Source: Algoriphagus sp. Y33 (GTDB lineage: Bacteria; Bacteroidota; Bacteroidia; Cytophagales; Cyclobacteriaceae). Taken from it: a stretch of DNA of 64,000 bases. Positions 34,511-42,547 of this stretch are shown piece after piece. Position numbers and translations under genes: made by a program. A model generated the notes under the pieces. It was not told where the DNA came from, ran no database searches, and saw only the letters and a list, made by a program, of their open reading frames with translations. The DNA lies in NCBI RefSeq assembly GCF_014838715.1, contig NZ_CP061947.1:4826001-4890000 (forward strand), read 5' to 3'. The stretch's first letter is position 1. Every line of letters begins with the position of its first letter.

Positions 34511-35068
34511 ATGAAGCATCCTTTGATTTTCATAGTTTTGATTTTCTTCTTTCATGCTACTTCATTTTGTCAAGTCCAAGGGTATAATGAAGACACATCC
34601 ATCCTGACCTTTGATATTAACAATCTCATTATCAAATCATCAGATTCAGTTCACAAAGAGTTCAGTGTTCTTAAAACCACCCTATCAGCATTTTTAGAAG
34701 AATTTCCAAGCCCTGACAAAAACGAAGATTATTATTATGAGATAGATGAAAAGATGGCTAGGTTAATCACCTACACCAATAATGAATTCTACTTCTTAGA
34801 TGCACAACTCGATGCCTTCCATCTGAAAGACAGCAGATTTTCAATAGGGAATGGAAAATATTTTATAAAATTAGGTGATCATCACACAGCAGTATCAAAG
34901 CTATTCCCTCCCTATGAACTAAAAATTGAAATAGATTATGGTACAAAAGAGGAATATGGAGTAATAAGAATAACTACTTCTGAGGAAGGATCGGTCTATG
35001 AAGATGAAGATTCAATCATTATATTGGTCGAGGTTAAGTCTGGTATTATTACAGAAATATATAAATGA
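34511..35068 (+). CDS. Exported hypothetical protein, 185 residues
   Basis: A signal peptide (MKHPLIFIVLIFFFHATSFCQ) precedes an acidic mature protein with many Asp, Glu and Tyr residues, for example EFPSPDKNEDYYYEIDEKMAR and SEEGSVYEDEDSIIILVEV. No family is recognised. It overlaps the next GSWRW gene by 4 bp (ATGA), so the two are translationally coupled and likely work together. Position behind the muramidase and decayed genes suggests an accessory or immunity-related role, as an inference only. Confidence 0.6.
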   Translation: MKHPLIFIVLIFFFHATSFCQVQGYNEDTSILTFDINNLIIKSSDSVHKEFSVLKTTLSAFLEEFPSPDKNEDYYYEIDEKMARLITYTNNEFYFLDAQLDAFHLKDSRFSIGNGKYFIKLGDHHTAVSKLFPPYELKIEIDYGTKEEYGVIRITTSEEGSVYEDEDSIIILVEVKSGIITEIYK

Positions 35069-35493
35069 TTTTATGTTTCAATAGGTGTAAAAGAGGGTTT
35101 CCTGTGTTGTTCGTACTGTTTCTTCTCTTTTCCCATGATTCCACATCGCAAGATATTACAGGTTCTTGGCGATGGTTTAAACAAGATAGGGCATTCACAA
35201 TCTTTCTATACAAGCCCGAGTCTGATGATGAACTTTTGGGGTCATATGATTTAATAGGAGAGCATTGCGGACAGTACTATAACGGAGGCAGAATAGACTG
35301 TGCTGATCAGCTTTCTATTTTCCTGAAAAAAGAAAGAGACAATAGCTTCACCGGCACAATCAAAAGCGCTTATTCTGACGGGATCTCCGAAATTCGCATA
35401 CTATATTCTCCTAAAACCAACCAAATCAATTGGCAGGTAATCAAAGGAGTGGGGCAATTTTATTTTCCTTATGATGCCATTTTAGAAAAATAG
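35065..35493 (+). CDS. Small exported GSWRW-family protein, second paralogue
   Basis: A 142-residue protein whose N-terminus (RCKRGFPVLFVLFLLFSHDSTSQ) acts as a signal peptide. The mature start DITGSWRWFKQ aligns with the 33487 product along its length: GEHCG and RIDC (Cys68 and Cys79, CX10C), FTGTIKSAYS and IRILYSPKTNQINW. The motif set and spacing make homology secure by eye, though the sequences have diverged widely. Two different paralogues behind one wall-hydrolase gene are what is expected of accumulated immunity genes, but this is inferred. The gene is coupled to the 34511 gene by a 4-bp overlap. Confidence 0.65.
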   Translation: MILCFNRCKRGFPVLFVLFLLFSHDSTSQDITGSWRWFKQDRAFTIFLYKPESDDELLGSYDLIGEHCGQYYNGGRIDCADQLSIFLKKERDNSFTGTIKSAYSDGISEIRILYSPKTNQINWQVIKGVGQFYFPYDAILEK

Positions 35494-35528
35494 CACTCAC
35501 ACTTTGATAACAGGAAAAGAAAGGCTTC

Positions 35529-36704
35529 TCAAAAACCCCCTTTCATTTTTTCCATAAATCTGGCAAGACCTATCGCAAGAGTATTTCCGCCCAACGGGAA
35601 TTCATCTTTCCCTGCATAGATAAAATATCGATGATCTGCCGATATGTCTTCCACAGCATTTAAAAACCCCTTGGATAGTTTGGGGCTCAATGTCCGCTTG
35701 ATTTCTATTGCCCAAATCTTACCGCCCAAGCTGATCACAAAATCAAGTTCAGCACCTGCTGCAGTTCTATAAAAGCCATACTCGGCACCTTTTGGCAAAA
35801 CCGAAATGATATTTTCAATGATAAATCCTTCCCAACTACCTCCTACCACTGGGTGCCCGAGCAGATCATCAAGGTTTGTCAGGTTCAATAAGGCATGTGT
35901 AACCCCGGAATCCCTGATATAGATTTTCGGAGATTTTACCAGTCGCTTGCCCACATTCACCAGCCATGGTCTAAGAGAACGAATCAGCAAAAGATCCTCA
36001 AGCATTTCCACGTAACTTTTCACAGTTGGTGAAGTCAAATCGAGACTTGCTCCAAGTTTGGAAAGATTGATCAGTTGACCTTGCTGATGGGCGAGCATTG
36101 TCCAAAGGCGACGAAGACGATTTGCCGGTACAAATTGCGCAATCTGCGAAATATCTCTTTCTAAATACGTGGTAATGAAATTCCCTCTCCAAGTCATGCT
36201 GGATTTATCTGTCCTCGCCAGAAGACTGTCCGGAAAACCTCCACGCAGCCATAACTTTTCTACATGACCTTCCATCGAATCAACTTCTAAAACATTGAAC
36301 CCGAAAAGTTCTTCATATGCGATTCTTCCTGCGAGTGATTCAGAAGACTGTCGGATCAAATCCAATGATGCAGAACCTAAAATCAAAAATTGACAAGCCC
36401 GCAAACCTTTCTTCCGCCTCCTGTCTATCACGCCTCGCAAAAGCGGAAACAGGTCTGGCATACGCTGGATTTCATCCAAGATGATCAAGCGCCCTTCGTG
36501 AAGATCAAAATACTGCTCAGGTTCGACAAGCTTACTTCGGTCAGACGGACTTTCCAGATCCAAATACATAGACTGGGGATCTATGTTCTTCACAAGCTCC
36601 TGAGCTAAGGTTGTCTTTCCTACTTGGCGTGGTCCAAGAATAGCTATTGCCGGAAAATCCTGCATCAATTCTTGGAGTTTATAAGTCAAATCGCGTACAA
36701 TCAT
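35529..36704 (-). CDS. AAA ATPase with C-terminal DUF4143
   Basis: A 391-residue protein of a large bacterial family with unknown cellular role. The N-terminal AAA_14 domain has Walker A in AILGPRQVGKTTLAQEL and Walker B in LIILDEIQRMPDLFPLLRG, with a sensor region CQFLILGSAS. The C-terminal DUF4143 region includes LGHPVVGGSWEGFIIENI and TAAGAELDFVISLGGKIWAIEIKRT. This E-x-D...E-x-K pattern resembles a PD-(D/E)XK nuclease core. Members are frequent in variable regions. Its start codon lies inside a perfect 23-bp inverted repeat, hinting at autoregulation. A fragment of the gene is duplicated at 33918-33968. Confidence 0.87.
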   Translation of the reverse strand: MIVRDLTYKLQELMQDFPAIAILGPRQVGKTTLAQELVKNIDPQSMYLDLESPSDRSKLVEPEQYFDLHEGRLIILDEIQRMPDLFPLLRGVIDRRRKKGLRACQFLILGSASLDLIRQSSESLAGRIAYEELFGFNVLEVDSMEGHVEKLWLRGGFPDSLLARTDKSSMTWRGNFITTYLERDISQIAQFVPANRLRRLWTMLAHQQGQLINLSKLGASLDLTSPTVKSYVEMLEDLLLIRSLRPWLVNVGKRLVKSPKIYIRDSGVTHALLNLTNLDDLLGHPVVGGSWEGFIIENIISVLPKGAEYGFYRTAAGAELDFVISLGGKIWAIEIKRTLSPKLSKGFLNAVEDISADHRYFIYAGKDEFPLGGNTLAIGLARFMEKMKGGF

Positions 36705-36747
36705 CCTTGCAAATTTAAAATTTGATTTTAAATTTGCAAGGATGATT
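36699..36747. repeat. Perfect 23-bp inverted repeat over the ATPase start codon
   Basis: Arms 36699-36721 and 36725-36747 are exact inverse copies around a 3-base centre. The left arm includes the ATPase ATG (36702-36704). In RNA the start codon would be locked in a long hairpin; in DNA it is a plausible operator. Confidence 0.8.
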
Positions 36748-36775
36748 TTAAATTACTAATCTGAAATACAGATGA

Positions 36776-37660
36776 TTAACTGTTTTTATCAAAATTAACT
36801 GTGACCATAGATCCAACAAGTGAAACTGCGGCTGTAATCAAGAAAAAGATTAAGCTGAAAGCAACTGCGGTAGTTTCTTCTATCCCCGCATAGGTATGCG
36901 CATAGACGAATACCAGCTCCCTTGCCCCGATTCCACCGATCGTCAAAGGAAGCACTGCCACAATAGAGGAAAGTAGAAAAACCAGCTGGTAGGCAAGAAA
37001 ATTCTCTGTCACACCCAAGCTTTTCAGAATAAACCAAGCACACACCAGTTGAGTCACTTGGCCGGCCATGGACCAGCCATTTGCTTTCCAAAAAGACGGT
37101 AAAAATGATTTAAACATCAGTTTTTGAATCAACCAAAAACCGGGAAATACGAGTAAAGCCGCTATCCCTATCAGCAGATTCCAAGGAACCGACGAATCAT
37201 AAGGCAAGAGCAGATTCGCAGGAAGGATCAATAGCAGCAGTAAAAAAATAATTGCAACCAATCCCCCCAAACGATCCAAAAGAGATGCCTGAACCAACGG
37301 TTTGACGGGAGTCCGGTAATGCTTGTTCAGCAAATACACCTTGTATCCATCTCCGCCTATTCCTCCTGGCAAAAACAGGTTATAGAACATTCCTATCAGG
37401 TAAAGCTTGATATTGAGCTTTTCAGGGATATTCAGATTGATGTTTTTGAAATAGAGATTTAGCCGAAATGCAGTAAACAGCTTGCTCAGCACGAAGATCA
37501 AAATGGCAGGAATTAACCAACTCCAGCGAATGGTTTTGGTGATTTCCCAGAGCTGGTCTGTGTCTATTTTCCTAAAAACCAGAAAAAGAGCCAAACCGGT
37601 CAAAACCAGCTTTAAGGCAGTCGTTAGTTTTTTCTTGAGAGAACTCCCTATTTTCACCAA
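36776..37660 (-). CDS. Lysylphosphatidylglycerol synthase TM-like flippase (UPF0104)
   Basis: A 294-residue integral membrane protein with about eight spans, for example LVLTGLALFLVFRKI and IAALLVFPGFWLI. It carries the family pattern FYNLFLPGGIGGDGYKVYLL and LLDRLGGLVAIIFLLLLL. Such proteins are often paired with polyprenyl-phosphate glycosyltransferases, and their function as lipid flippases is inferred. Here the GT2 gene ends 10 bp upstream of this start, so they form an operon, and the pair likely makes and flips a lipid-linked sugar. Confidence 0.82.
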   Translation of the reverse strand: MVKIGSSLKKKLTTALKLVLTGLALFLVFRKIDTDQLWEITKTIRWSWLIPAILIFVLSKLFTAFRLNLYFKNINLNIPEKLNIKLYLIGMFYNLFLPGGIGGDGYKVYLLNKHYRTPVKPLVQASLLDRLGGLVAIIFLLLLLILPANLLLPYDSSVPWNLLIGIAALLVFPGFWLIQKLMFKSFLPSFWKANGWSMAGQVTQLVCAWFILKSLGVTENFLAYQLVFLLSSIVAVLPLTIGGIGARELVFVYAHTYAGIEETTAVAFSLIFFLITAAVSLVGSMVTVNFDKNS

Positions 37661-37670
37661 AATTCAGTCG

Positions 37671-38666
37671 CTAGTTGGAATCCATCTTGTCACTTGGAAG
37701 AATCTGTAAATCCCCTACAGGTTCCTGGATCCCCTGATAAACAGATTTAATGGTGTAGGTCTTTTTATTCTGAGATTCGAAATAAGTACGGACAATAATC
37801 TCCGCGATAATCCCTGTGGTAACGAATTGAATACCCCCCAGCACCAAAATAAATCCAAGAATCATAAGCGGTCTACCCCAGATATCTTCTCCCAAAAGTT
37901 TCAAAATCAATAAATAGAAGTTGATCACTAGGCCGACCATAAATGCGATCAGCCCAATCCCACCAAACAAATGAATCGGACGCTGAAAATACTTCTGAAA
38001 AAACAGCATCAGGATCAAGTCCGACATCACTTTGAAGGTACGGCTCAGACCATACTTAGACTCCCCATGAATTCTTGGATGATGCTTCACATCCACTTCA
38101 GTCATTTTGGCACCTTGTTGCTTTGCCAAAACAGGGATGAAACGATGAAGTTCACCATAGAGCCCCATGCCCTGCGCTATCTCCGCCTTATAAACCCTAA
38201 GTGTACATCCGTAATCATTCAAATATACTTTAGTGCTGTTTCGTATTACCCAATTGGCGATTTTACTTGGAATTTTACGTAGTACAAAGCCATCCTTTCT
38301 GTCGGCTCTTCGTCCCGCAACCACATCCCACTCTTCATCGATGGCCTTATTCAGCATCAATGGAATGTCAGTCGGGTCATTTTGAAGATCTCCGTCCATG
38401 GTAGCGATGTATTCACCGATAGCCATATCGATACCTGCCGCAAGCGCAGTGGTCTGCCCAAAATTCCTGTTGAAAATAATCAGCTTAGTCCTGCTATTGG
38501 CGTGTTTTTTTACTTCAGCCACTGTACTGTCTGTAGACCCATCCTCAATCAAAATCACTTCGTAGTCAATTTCTTCCAAAGCGGAATAAGTGGCTTCCAA
38601 TAAAGGCTTGATGTTATCCTCTTCGTTGTAAACAGTGATTACTATAGAAATAAGTGGCTTGGACAT
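37671..38666 (-). CDS. GT2 glycosyltransferase, polyprenyl-phosphate type (DPM1/ArnC-like)
   Basis: A 331-residue enzyme that likely moves a sugar from a nucleotide sugar to polyprenyl phosphate at the inner membrane face. It has the GT-A motifs ISIVITVYNEEDNIKPLLEA, VILIEDGSTDSTVAEV and EYIATMDGDLQNDPTDIP (DxD region), and two C-terminal spans (LIAFMVGLVINFYLLILKLL and PLMILGFILVLGGIQFVTTG), as in GtrB/ArnC. The start is the ATG at 38666; a TTG at 38684 is rejected. It forms an operon with the flippase-like gene. Two GT39 genes that could use its product are next door. Confidence 0.88.
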   Translation of the reverse strand: MSKPLISIVITVYNEEDNIKPLLEATYSALEEIDYEVILIEDGSTDSTVAEVKKHANSRTKLIIFNRNFGQTTALAAGIDMAIGEYIATMDGDLQNDPTDIPLMLNKAIDEEWDVVAGRRADRKDGFVLRKIPSKIANWVIRNSTKVYLNDYGCTLRVYKAEIAQGMGLYGELHRFIPVLAKQQGAKMTEVDVKHHPRIHGESKYGLSRTFKVMSDLILMLFFQKYFQRPIHLFGGIGLIAFMVGLVINFYLLILKLLGEDIWGRPLMILGFILVLGGIQFVTTGIIAEIIVRTYFESQNKKTYTIKSVYQGIQEPVGDLQILPSDKMDSN

Positions 38667-38961
38667 GCTATAAAATTTTGTCAAAAATACGCTAAAATAC
38701 TTCCTAGGACAAAAAAGCCTGTAATGGCTTTCATATGCCTACGGAAATTTGGTGTAACAATTCCAGTCCACAGCATGCATTAGCATCTCTTTTGCAGGTT
38801 AGAATTATTTTAAAATCAGGAGCTTCGCTTCTGTCTGCCATAGGTAGGTTCACCTTAGCGGTGCTATTCTTCAGACTCCAAACAGCCCGGTTTTCTTGCA
38901 ATTTTAGCCCTCAAGATGAATCCTAATGCAAAACCGGACTCAATCCGCCTATCTTTGTATC

Positions 38962-40629
38962 ATGTCTTTAGCCTCCTCCCAAAACGCTCAAATCAACCCT
39001 TGGGTAACCATGATTGCTTTCGTCCTATTGGTTGGCCCCTTCGCATTGAGCTTTCACATGCATTATCCGGATGAAATGTATTATACCGATGCGGCAGTCA
39101 AAATGCTCCAAAACGGTGACTACCTGACTACCTATTTGGGCAGTGGCGAACTCAGGTTCAAAAAACCCATAGGAACCTACTGGACTGTTCTAGCAGGATT
39201 TAAACTGTTTGGAGTCAATCCTTTTGCATCCCGGTTTTTCTTTTTGATCGCAGGGGCTTTGACAATAGGGCTGACCTACAGGACAGCAAAAACTCTATTT
39301 GAAGACAAGCGAATAGCCGGGCTTTCCGCCCTGATTATGGCGTCGAATCCCGTTTTGATTTTCAGCGCAACACGATCCATTCCCGATGTATTGCTAGTCA
39401 TGACTATGACAGCAAGTGCTCTCGGATTTGCAGGGCTGCTCCGGCATGGCAATGCTACTCCGAAAAAGTACCTGTGGATACTTTACATCAGTTTGGCATT
39501 GGCATTTGAGGTGAAAGGACTTCCCGCTGCAGCTTTGGGTGGAATTGGGTTGATCTATTTACTTTTCAATCCTTGGAAAAAAATCTCACCCAAGACGCTT
39601 TTCCATTTCCCTTCTATTCTAGTCAGTATTTTCATCGCCTTGTTTTGGTTTGTAGCGATGTGGAAAATCCATGGGCCCACTTATCTGGACAGCTTTCTGG
39701 AAGACCAGGTCGGTACACGTGTAGCCTCACGTTATCTACTAATCAGTCAAAACGGCTTCTTGGCCATGGGTATTCTGATCCTTATCTTTCTTCCATGGGT
39801 CATTTTTGCTGTTGCAAAAGCCAAAAGTTCAATCACAGCGGCCAGAAAAGAGGCTCCTGTGTTTTTCTGGTTTGCGATACTTTGGGGACTGGCGATTCTC
39901 GGAATGGGAGCGATGACTAGCAGATTCTATGAGCGCTATTTGCTTCCAGTCGCTCCGGTTCTGGCAATTTTGCTTGCATGGCTTCTGATAAAAGCAGAAT
40001 TTGGAAATAAAAGCACTGCTTTAAAAATTACCGGTTGGTTCTTCCTCGTTCTGAATTCAGTGATTTTCTTGTTTAGTCTTTGGCTGAATATAAATCTAGG
40101 AGCTCCTTTTCTTATTTATACACAGCTCGGAATTGGCCTTCTCATCCTACTTTATCTTGGCCAAACTACTATCAAATCCAAAAAACTTCCGAATACGATC
40201 GCGTACGGGTTTATGCTGCTCTTTTTCTTACTTTCCACAGGCACTTTTCAGATTTCCTTGCCAGACCAAGGTCAGCAGGTAAAAGCCTTTGCAACACAAG
40301 AAAAAATTGACCCTACCGGTAAAATTGGTTTCATAGGAAATCTGCATACCAGCAGCAAGATCAGGATTGGATTGGGTACAGACTTTCAGATGGTCGATTT
40401 AAACCCTCATGAATTGGAAATTGAAATTAAAAATTATGACCGGCTGATCATCGAGGACAAATACTTAGACTCCATCGATACTGCAGGATTTCATATGAAA
40501 ACAGCTTCGCTAAACTGGGCATCACGTGAGATTCCTGATTTATTGACAAATGCGGGAAATCCTGATTTCAAAAAAATATTAGAGGAAAAAGGACAGAAAT
40601 ACTATTGGCTGGAAAGAGTATCAAAGTAG
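38962..40629 (+). CDS. GT39 family glycosyltransferase (ArnT/PMT-like)
   Basis: Membrane enzyme of 555 residues that probably uses a polyprenyl-phosphate sugar donor on the periplasmic side. It has about 11-13 spans. Early family motifs are DEMYYTDAAVKML (the acidic DE pair of ArnT/PMT enzymes) and GELRFKKPIGTYWTVLAGFKLFG. The tail is a soluble periplasmic domain. The ATG at 38962 is used because it follows a TATCTTTG box (38950-38957); the earlier start at 38926 lacks support. The acceptor is unknown, with lipid A or a surface glycan possible. It is convergent with the second GT39 gene, two bases apart. Confidence 0.83.
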   Translation: MSLASSQNAQINPWVTMIAFVLLVGPFALSFHMHYPDEMYYTDAAVKMLQNGDYLTTYLGSGELRFKKPIGTYWTVLAGFKLFGVNPFASRFFFLIAGALTIGLTYRTAKTLFEDKRIAGLSALIMASNPVLIFSATRSIPDVLLVMTMTASALGFAGLLRHGNATPKKYLWILYISLALAFEVKGLPAAALGGIGLIYLLFNPWKKISPKTLFHFPSILVSIFIALFWFVAMWKIHGPTYLDSFLEDQVGTRVASRYLLISQNGFLAMGILILIFLPWVIFAVAKAKSSITAARKEAPVFFWFAILWGLAILGMGAMTSRFYERYLLPVAPVLAILLAWLLIKAEFGNKSTALKITGWFFLVLNSVIFLFSLWLNINLGAPFLIYTQLGIGLLILLYLGQTTIKSKKLPNTIAYGFMLLFFLLSTGTFQISLPDQGQQVKAFATQEKIDPTGKIGFIGNLHTSSKIRIGLGTDFQMVDLNPHELEIEIKNYDRLIIEDKYLDSIDTAGFHMKTASLNWASREIPDLLTNAGNPDFKKILEEKGQKYYWLERVSK

Positions 40630-40631
40630 AA

Positions 40632-42137
40632 TTAATAAGAGTCTGGCTGATATGGATTGAACTCCTCCAGCTTCCTCCATACTTGGATTTTGGCTATTCT
40701 CAGCGGTTCACCCCGGAATGTAACAGGCAATTCTTCTTCATAAAGCAGTTCCTGAAAATCGGCAAATTCACCGGGCGAATCGAAATTCCAGCTTACAAAA
40801 ATCCCAACTTTATCCTGGCCGACAAATTGCTCCAAGCCTGGCCAGAGATCAAACTGGTTTTTTCTTGACCCCATATTCAACATGTAGGTTTGCGGATGAT
40901 CAGGCAGGTAAAATGACAGTTCCGAAGCCATATGATAAGTCTCTGAGAACACATAAGCATCTTCAACTCCCAAGCTATCACGCAGTGAAACCAGTCTATC
41001 CGCCAGAGGCTGATAACCTGCCATTCTCCTAAACGCAGACTTTTCGGCTTTCTTTATGGGTTTAATACTTTTCAGAAAAGTGAAATCAGGAAGAATAAAC
41101 AGCAAGGGCAAACCTATGCTCAACCCCACACCCCAATTACGGATTTTCCGCCAAGTCAGACTTTGCTCAGTAACCCACGCGGCCATCAAAATCGCCAAAC
41201 TGCTATAAGCAAACACCGGCCAATTCACTTCAATTGAGGTCATAAAGCTCAAGAATGCAAAACCTGTCCAAGACATCAGTACCGGCAAAAACAAATAGAT
41301 TTTCACGTGATCATTAGACTTAATTGTGCCTCTAAACGCTCCTGCAGCGAGTGGAAGTAAAAACACGGAAATCATTGCAAGTTGGCCTCCCACGTACTCG
41401 AAAAATCCTGCAGTTGCCTTAGCAGCATCAAATGCCCCCGACTTTCCCCCTCCTCCACCAAGAGTAGCCAAATGCTTAAACGTATCGAAATTATTCTGCC
41501 AGTTCCAAACTAATGCAGGTATAAACCCCAATAAGCTGATTAAAAAAAACACAGCGTAATTCTTGCTTTGAGCCTTCCAAGTTCCGGTATATAGTAGATA
41601 GATAAGTAGAAAAGGGAAGATCAATCCCATAACCACTTTGGCCATCAGTCCAAAAGCTGTGGCTACACCTGCCCAGATCCACCAGCTTTTTTTTCCATCG
41701 GCTACTCCTCTATATGCAAAGTAGAGTCCCAAAGCCCAAAAGAAGGTGAGCGAGGAATCCGTCATGTGAAAAGTAGACGCCAGCCACCACATGGGCATTG
41801 CCTGCAAAATCATGGCTGACCAAAACCCGACTTTGGAAGAGTAGAGATGTCGGCCCAATAGGAAAGTCACCCAAGATATCCCGACTCCCAGCAGTATGGC
41901 GTTTAGCCGCACCCCAAGTTCCGTGTTTCCCAAAATAGCTGTGGAAGTATAATTAAGCACTGCAACTAGAGGCGGTTTGGAATAATAATGCCATGCCATA
42001 TTCTGAGACCACAGCCAATATTGCGCTTCTTCTGTAAACAGGTCAATCTCCGGCCTTAGCGTAAATAGGACCTTGGCTATGACCAATCCAATGGAGACCA
42101 GCCAAAAGTAAAGTGAATAATTAGGAGACTTCTGCAT
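40632..42137 (-). CDS. GT39 family glycosyltransferase, second copy
   Basis: A 501-residue multi-span protein of the same class. The N-terminal loop DLFTEEAQYWLWSQNMAWHYYSKPPLVAVLNY carries the acidic residues and the K-P-P pattern of PMT_2 proteins. Internal HMTDSSLTFFWALGLYFAYRG and GLMAKVVMGLIFPFLLIYLL are typical. The soluble C-terminal tail (VEDAYVFSETYHMASELSF) is periplasmic. It is not a close copy of the 38962 product, so the two probably act on different acceptors or sugars. Together with the GT2/flippase pair they make a small lipid-glycan modification cluster. A strong terminator for hpf lies at 42152. Confidence 0.82.
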   Translation of the reverse strand: MQKSPNYSLYFWLVSIGLVIAKVLFTLRPEIDLFTEEAQYWLWSQNMAWHYYSKPPLVAVLNYTSTAILGNTELGVRLNAILLGVGISWVTFLLGRHLYSSKVGFWSAMILQAMPMWWLASTFHMTDSSLTFFWALGLYFAYRGVADGKKSWWIWAGVATAFGLMAKVVMGLIFPFLLIYLLYTGTWKAQSKNYAVFFLISLLGFIPALVWNWQNNFDTFKHLATLGGGGGKSGAFDAAKATAGFFEYVGGQLAMISVFLLPLAAGAFRGTIKSNDHVKIYLFLPVLMSWTGFAFLSFMTSIEVNWPVFAYSSLAILMAAWVTEQSLTWRKIRNWGVGLSIGLPLLFILPDFTFLKSIKPIKKAEKSAFRRMAGYQPLADRLVSLRDSLGVEDAYVFSETYHMASELSFYLPDHPQTYMLNMGSRKNQFDLWPGLEQFVGQDKVGIFVSWNFDSPGEFADFQELLYEEELPVTFRGEPLRIAKIQVWRKLEEFNPYQPDSY

Positions 42138-42151
42138 AAGGTAATTTATAT

Positions 42152-42183
42152 AAAAAAAGCACCTCCCAGAAACTGAGAGGTGC
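42152..42183 (-). terminator. Intrinsic terminator of hpf
   Basis: An 11-bp stem with one mismatch and an AAA loop (42159-42183) is followed on the minus strand by seven Ts. It lies 24 bases past the hpf stop. Confidence 0.85.
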
Positions 42184-42206
42184 CGTAAAATTACTATCCT
42201 AAACTG

Positions 42207-42512
42207 TTACTGCTTAGCCAGCACTACTTTTTCTTTGTATTTTTTGATTTGACGTCTAAGTCCTTCGATCGCATCGTCAGAAGCCGCTTCAAAAGAATCC
42301 GCTTGACTCTTCGCAAAAAACTGCTTCCCCGGCACGTTTAATTTTATTTCCACGATTTTATTATCGTTATTATCATTCTTATCAAGTCTCAAAAAAACCT
42401 CTCCGTCTATTATTTGATCATAGAAAGTATCCAGCTTGTCGGCTTTTTTTTGAATAAAATCGATCAATTTTTGATCGGCGTCGAAGTGGATGGAGTGCAT
42501 CTGCAGTTTCAT
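42207..42512 (-). CDS. hpf: Ribosome hibernation promoting factor (HPF/RaiA family)
   Basis: Short ribosome-associated protein of 101 residues that helps silence ribosomes in stationary phase. It shows MKLQMHSIHFDADQKLIDF, IQKKADKLDTFYDQIIDGEV and IVEIKLNVPGKQFFAKSQAD, the HPF beta-alpha fold, and a Lys-rich end. It is the short form, with no dimerisation domain. The ATG at 42512 is preferred to 42524, which adds four residues not normal for the family. It follows xerC by 35 bp. The rpsU-xerC-hpf order is a conserved Bacteroidota arrangement, but here it is followed by glycosyltransferases instead of the tRNA-tuf genes often found there. Confidence 0.85.
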   Translation of the reverse strand: MKLQMHSIHFDADQKLIDFIQKKADKLDTFYDQIIDGEVFLRLDKNDNNDNKIVEIKLNVPGKQFFAKSQADSFEAASDDAIEGLRRQIKKYKEKVVLAKQ

Positions 42513-42547
42513 ATTCAATTGCATTTAGTGGTGAACAAATAATTTAT

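Noticed and set aside
38735..38926. 63-residue frame in the gap before the first GT39 gene
   Set aside because: Short, with no family likeness and no promoter; the gap is 295 bp of divergent regulatory DNA.
42184..42206. tRNA-tuf block expected after hpf
   Set aside because: The terminator after hpf is followed directly by a GT39 gene, and no tRNA-like cloverleaf or TTCGA loop is visible.
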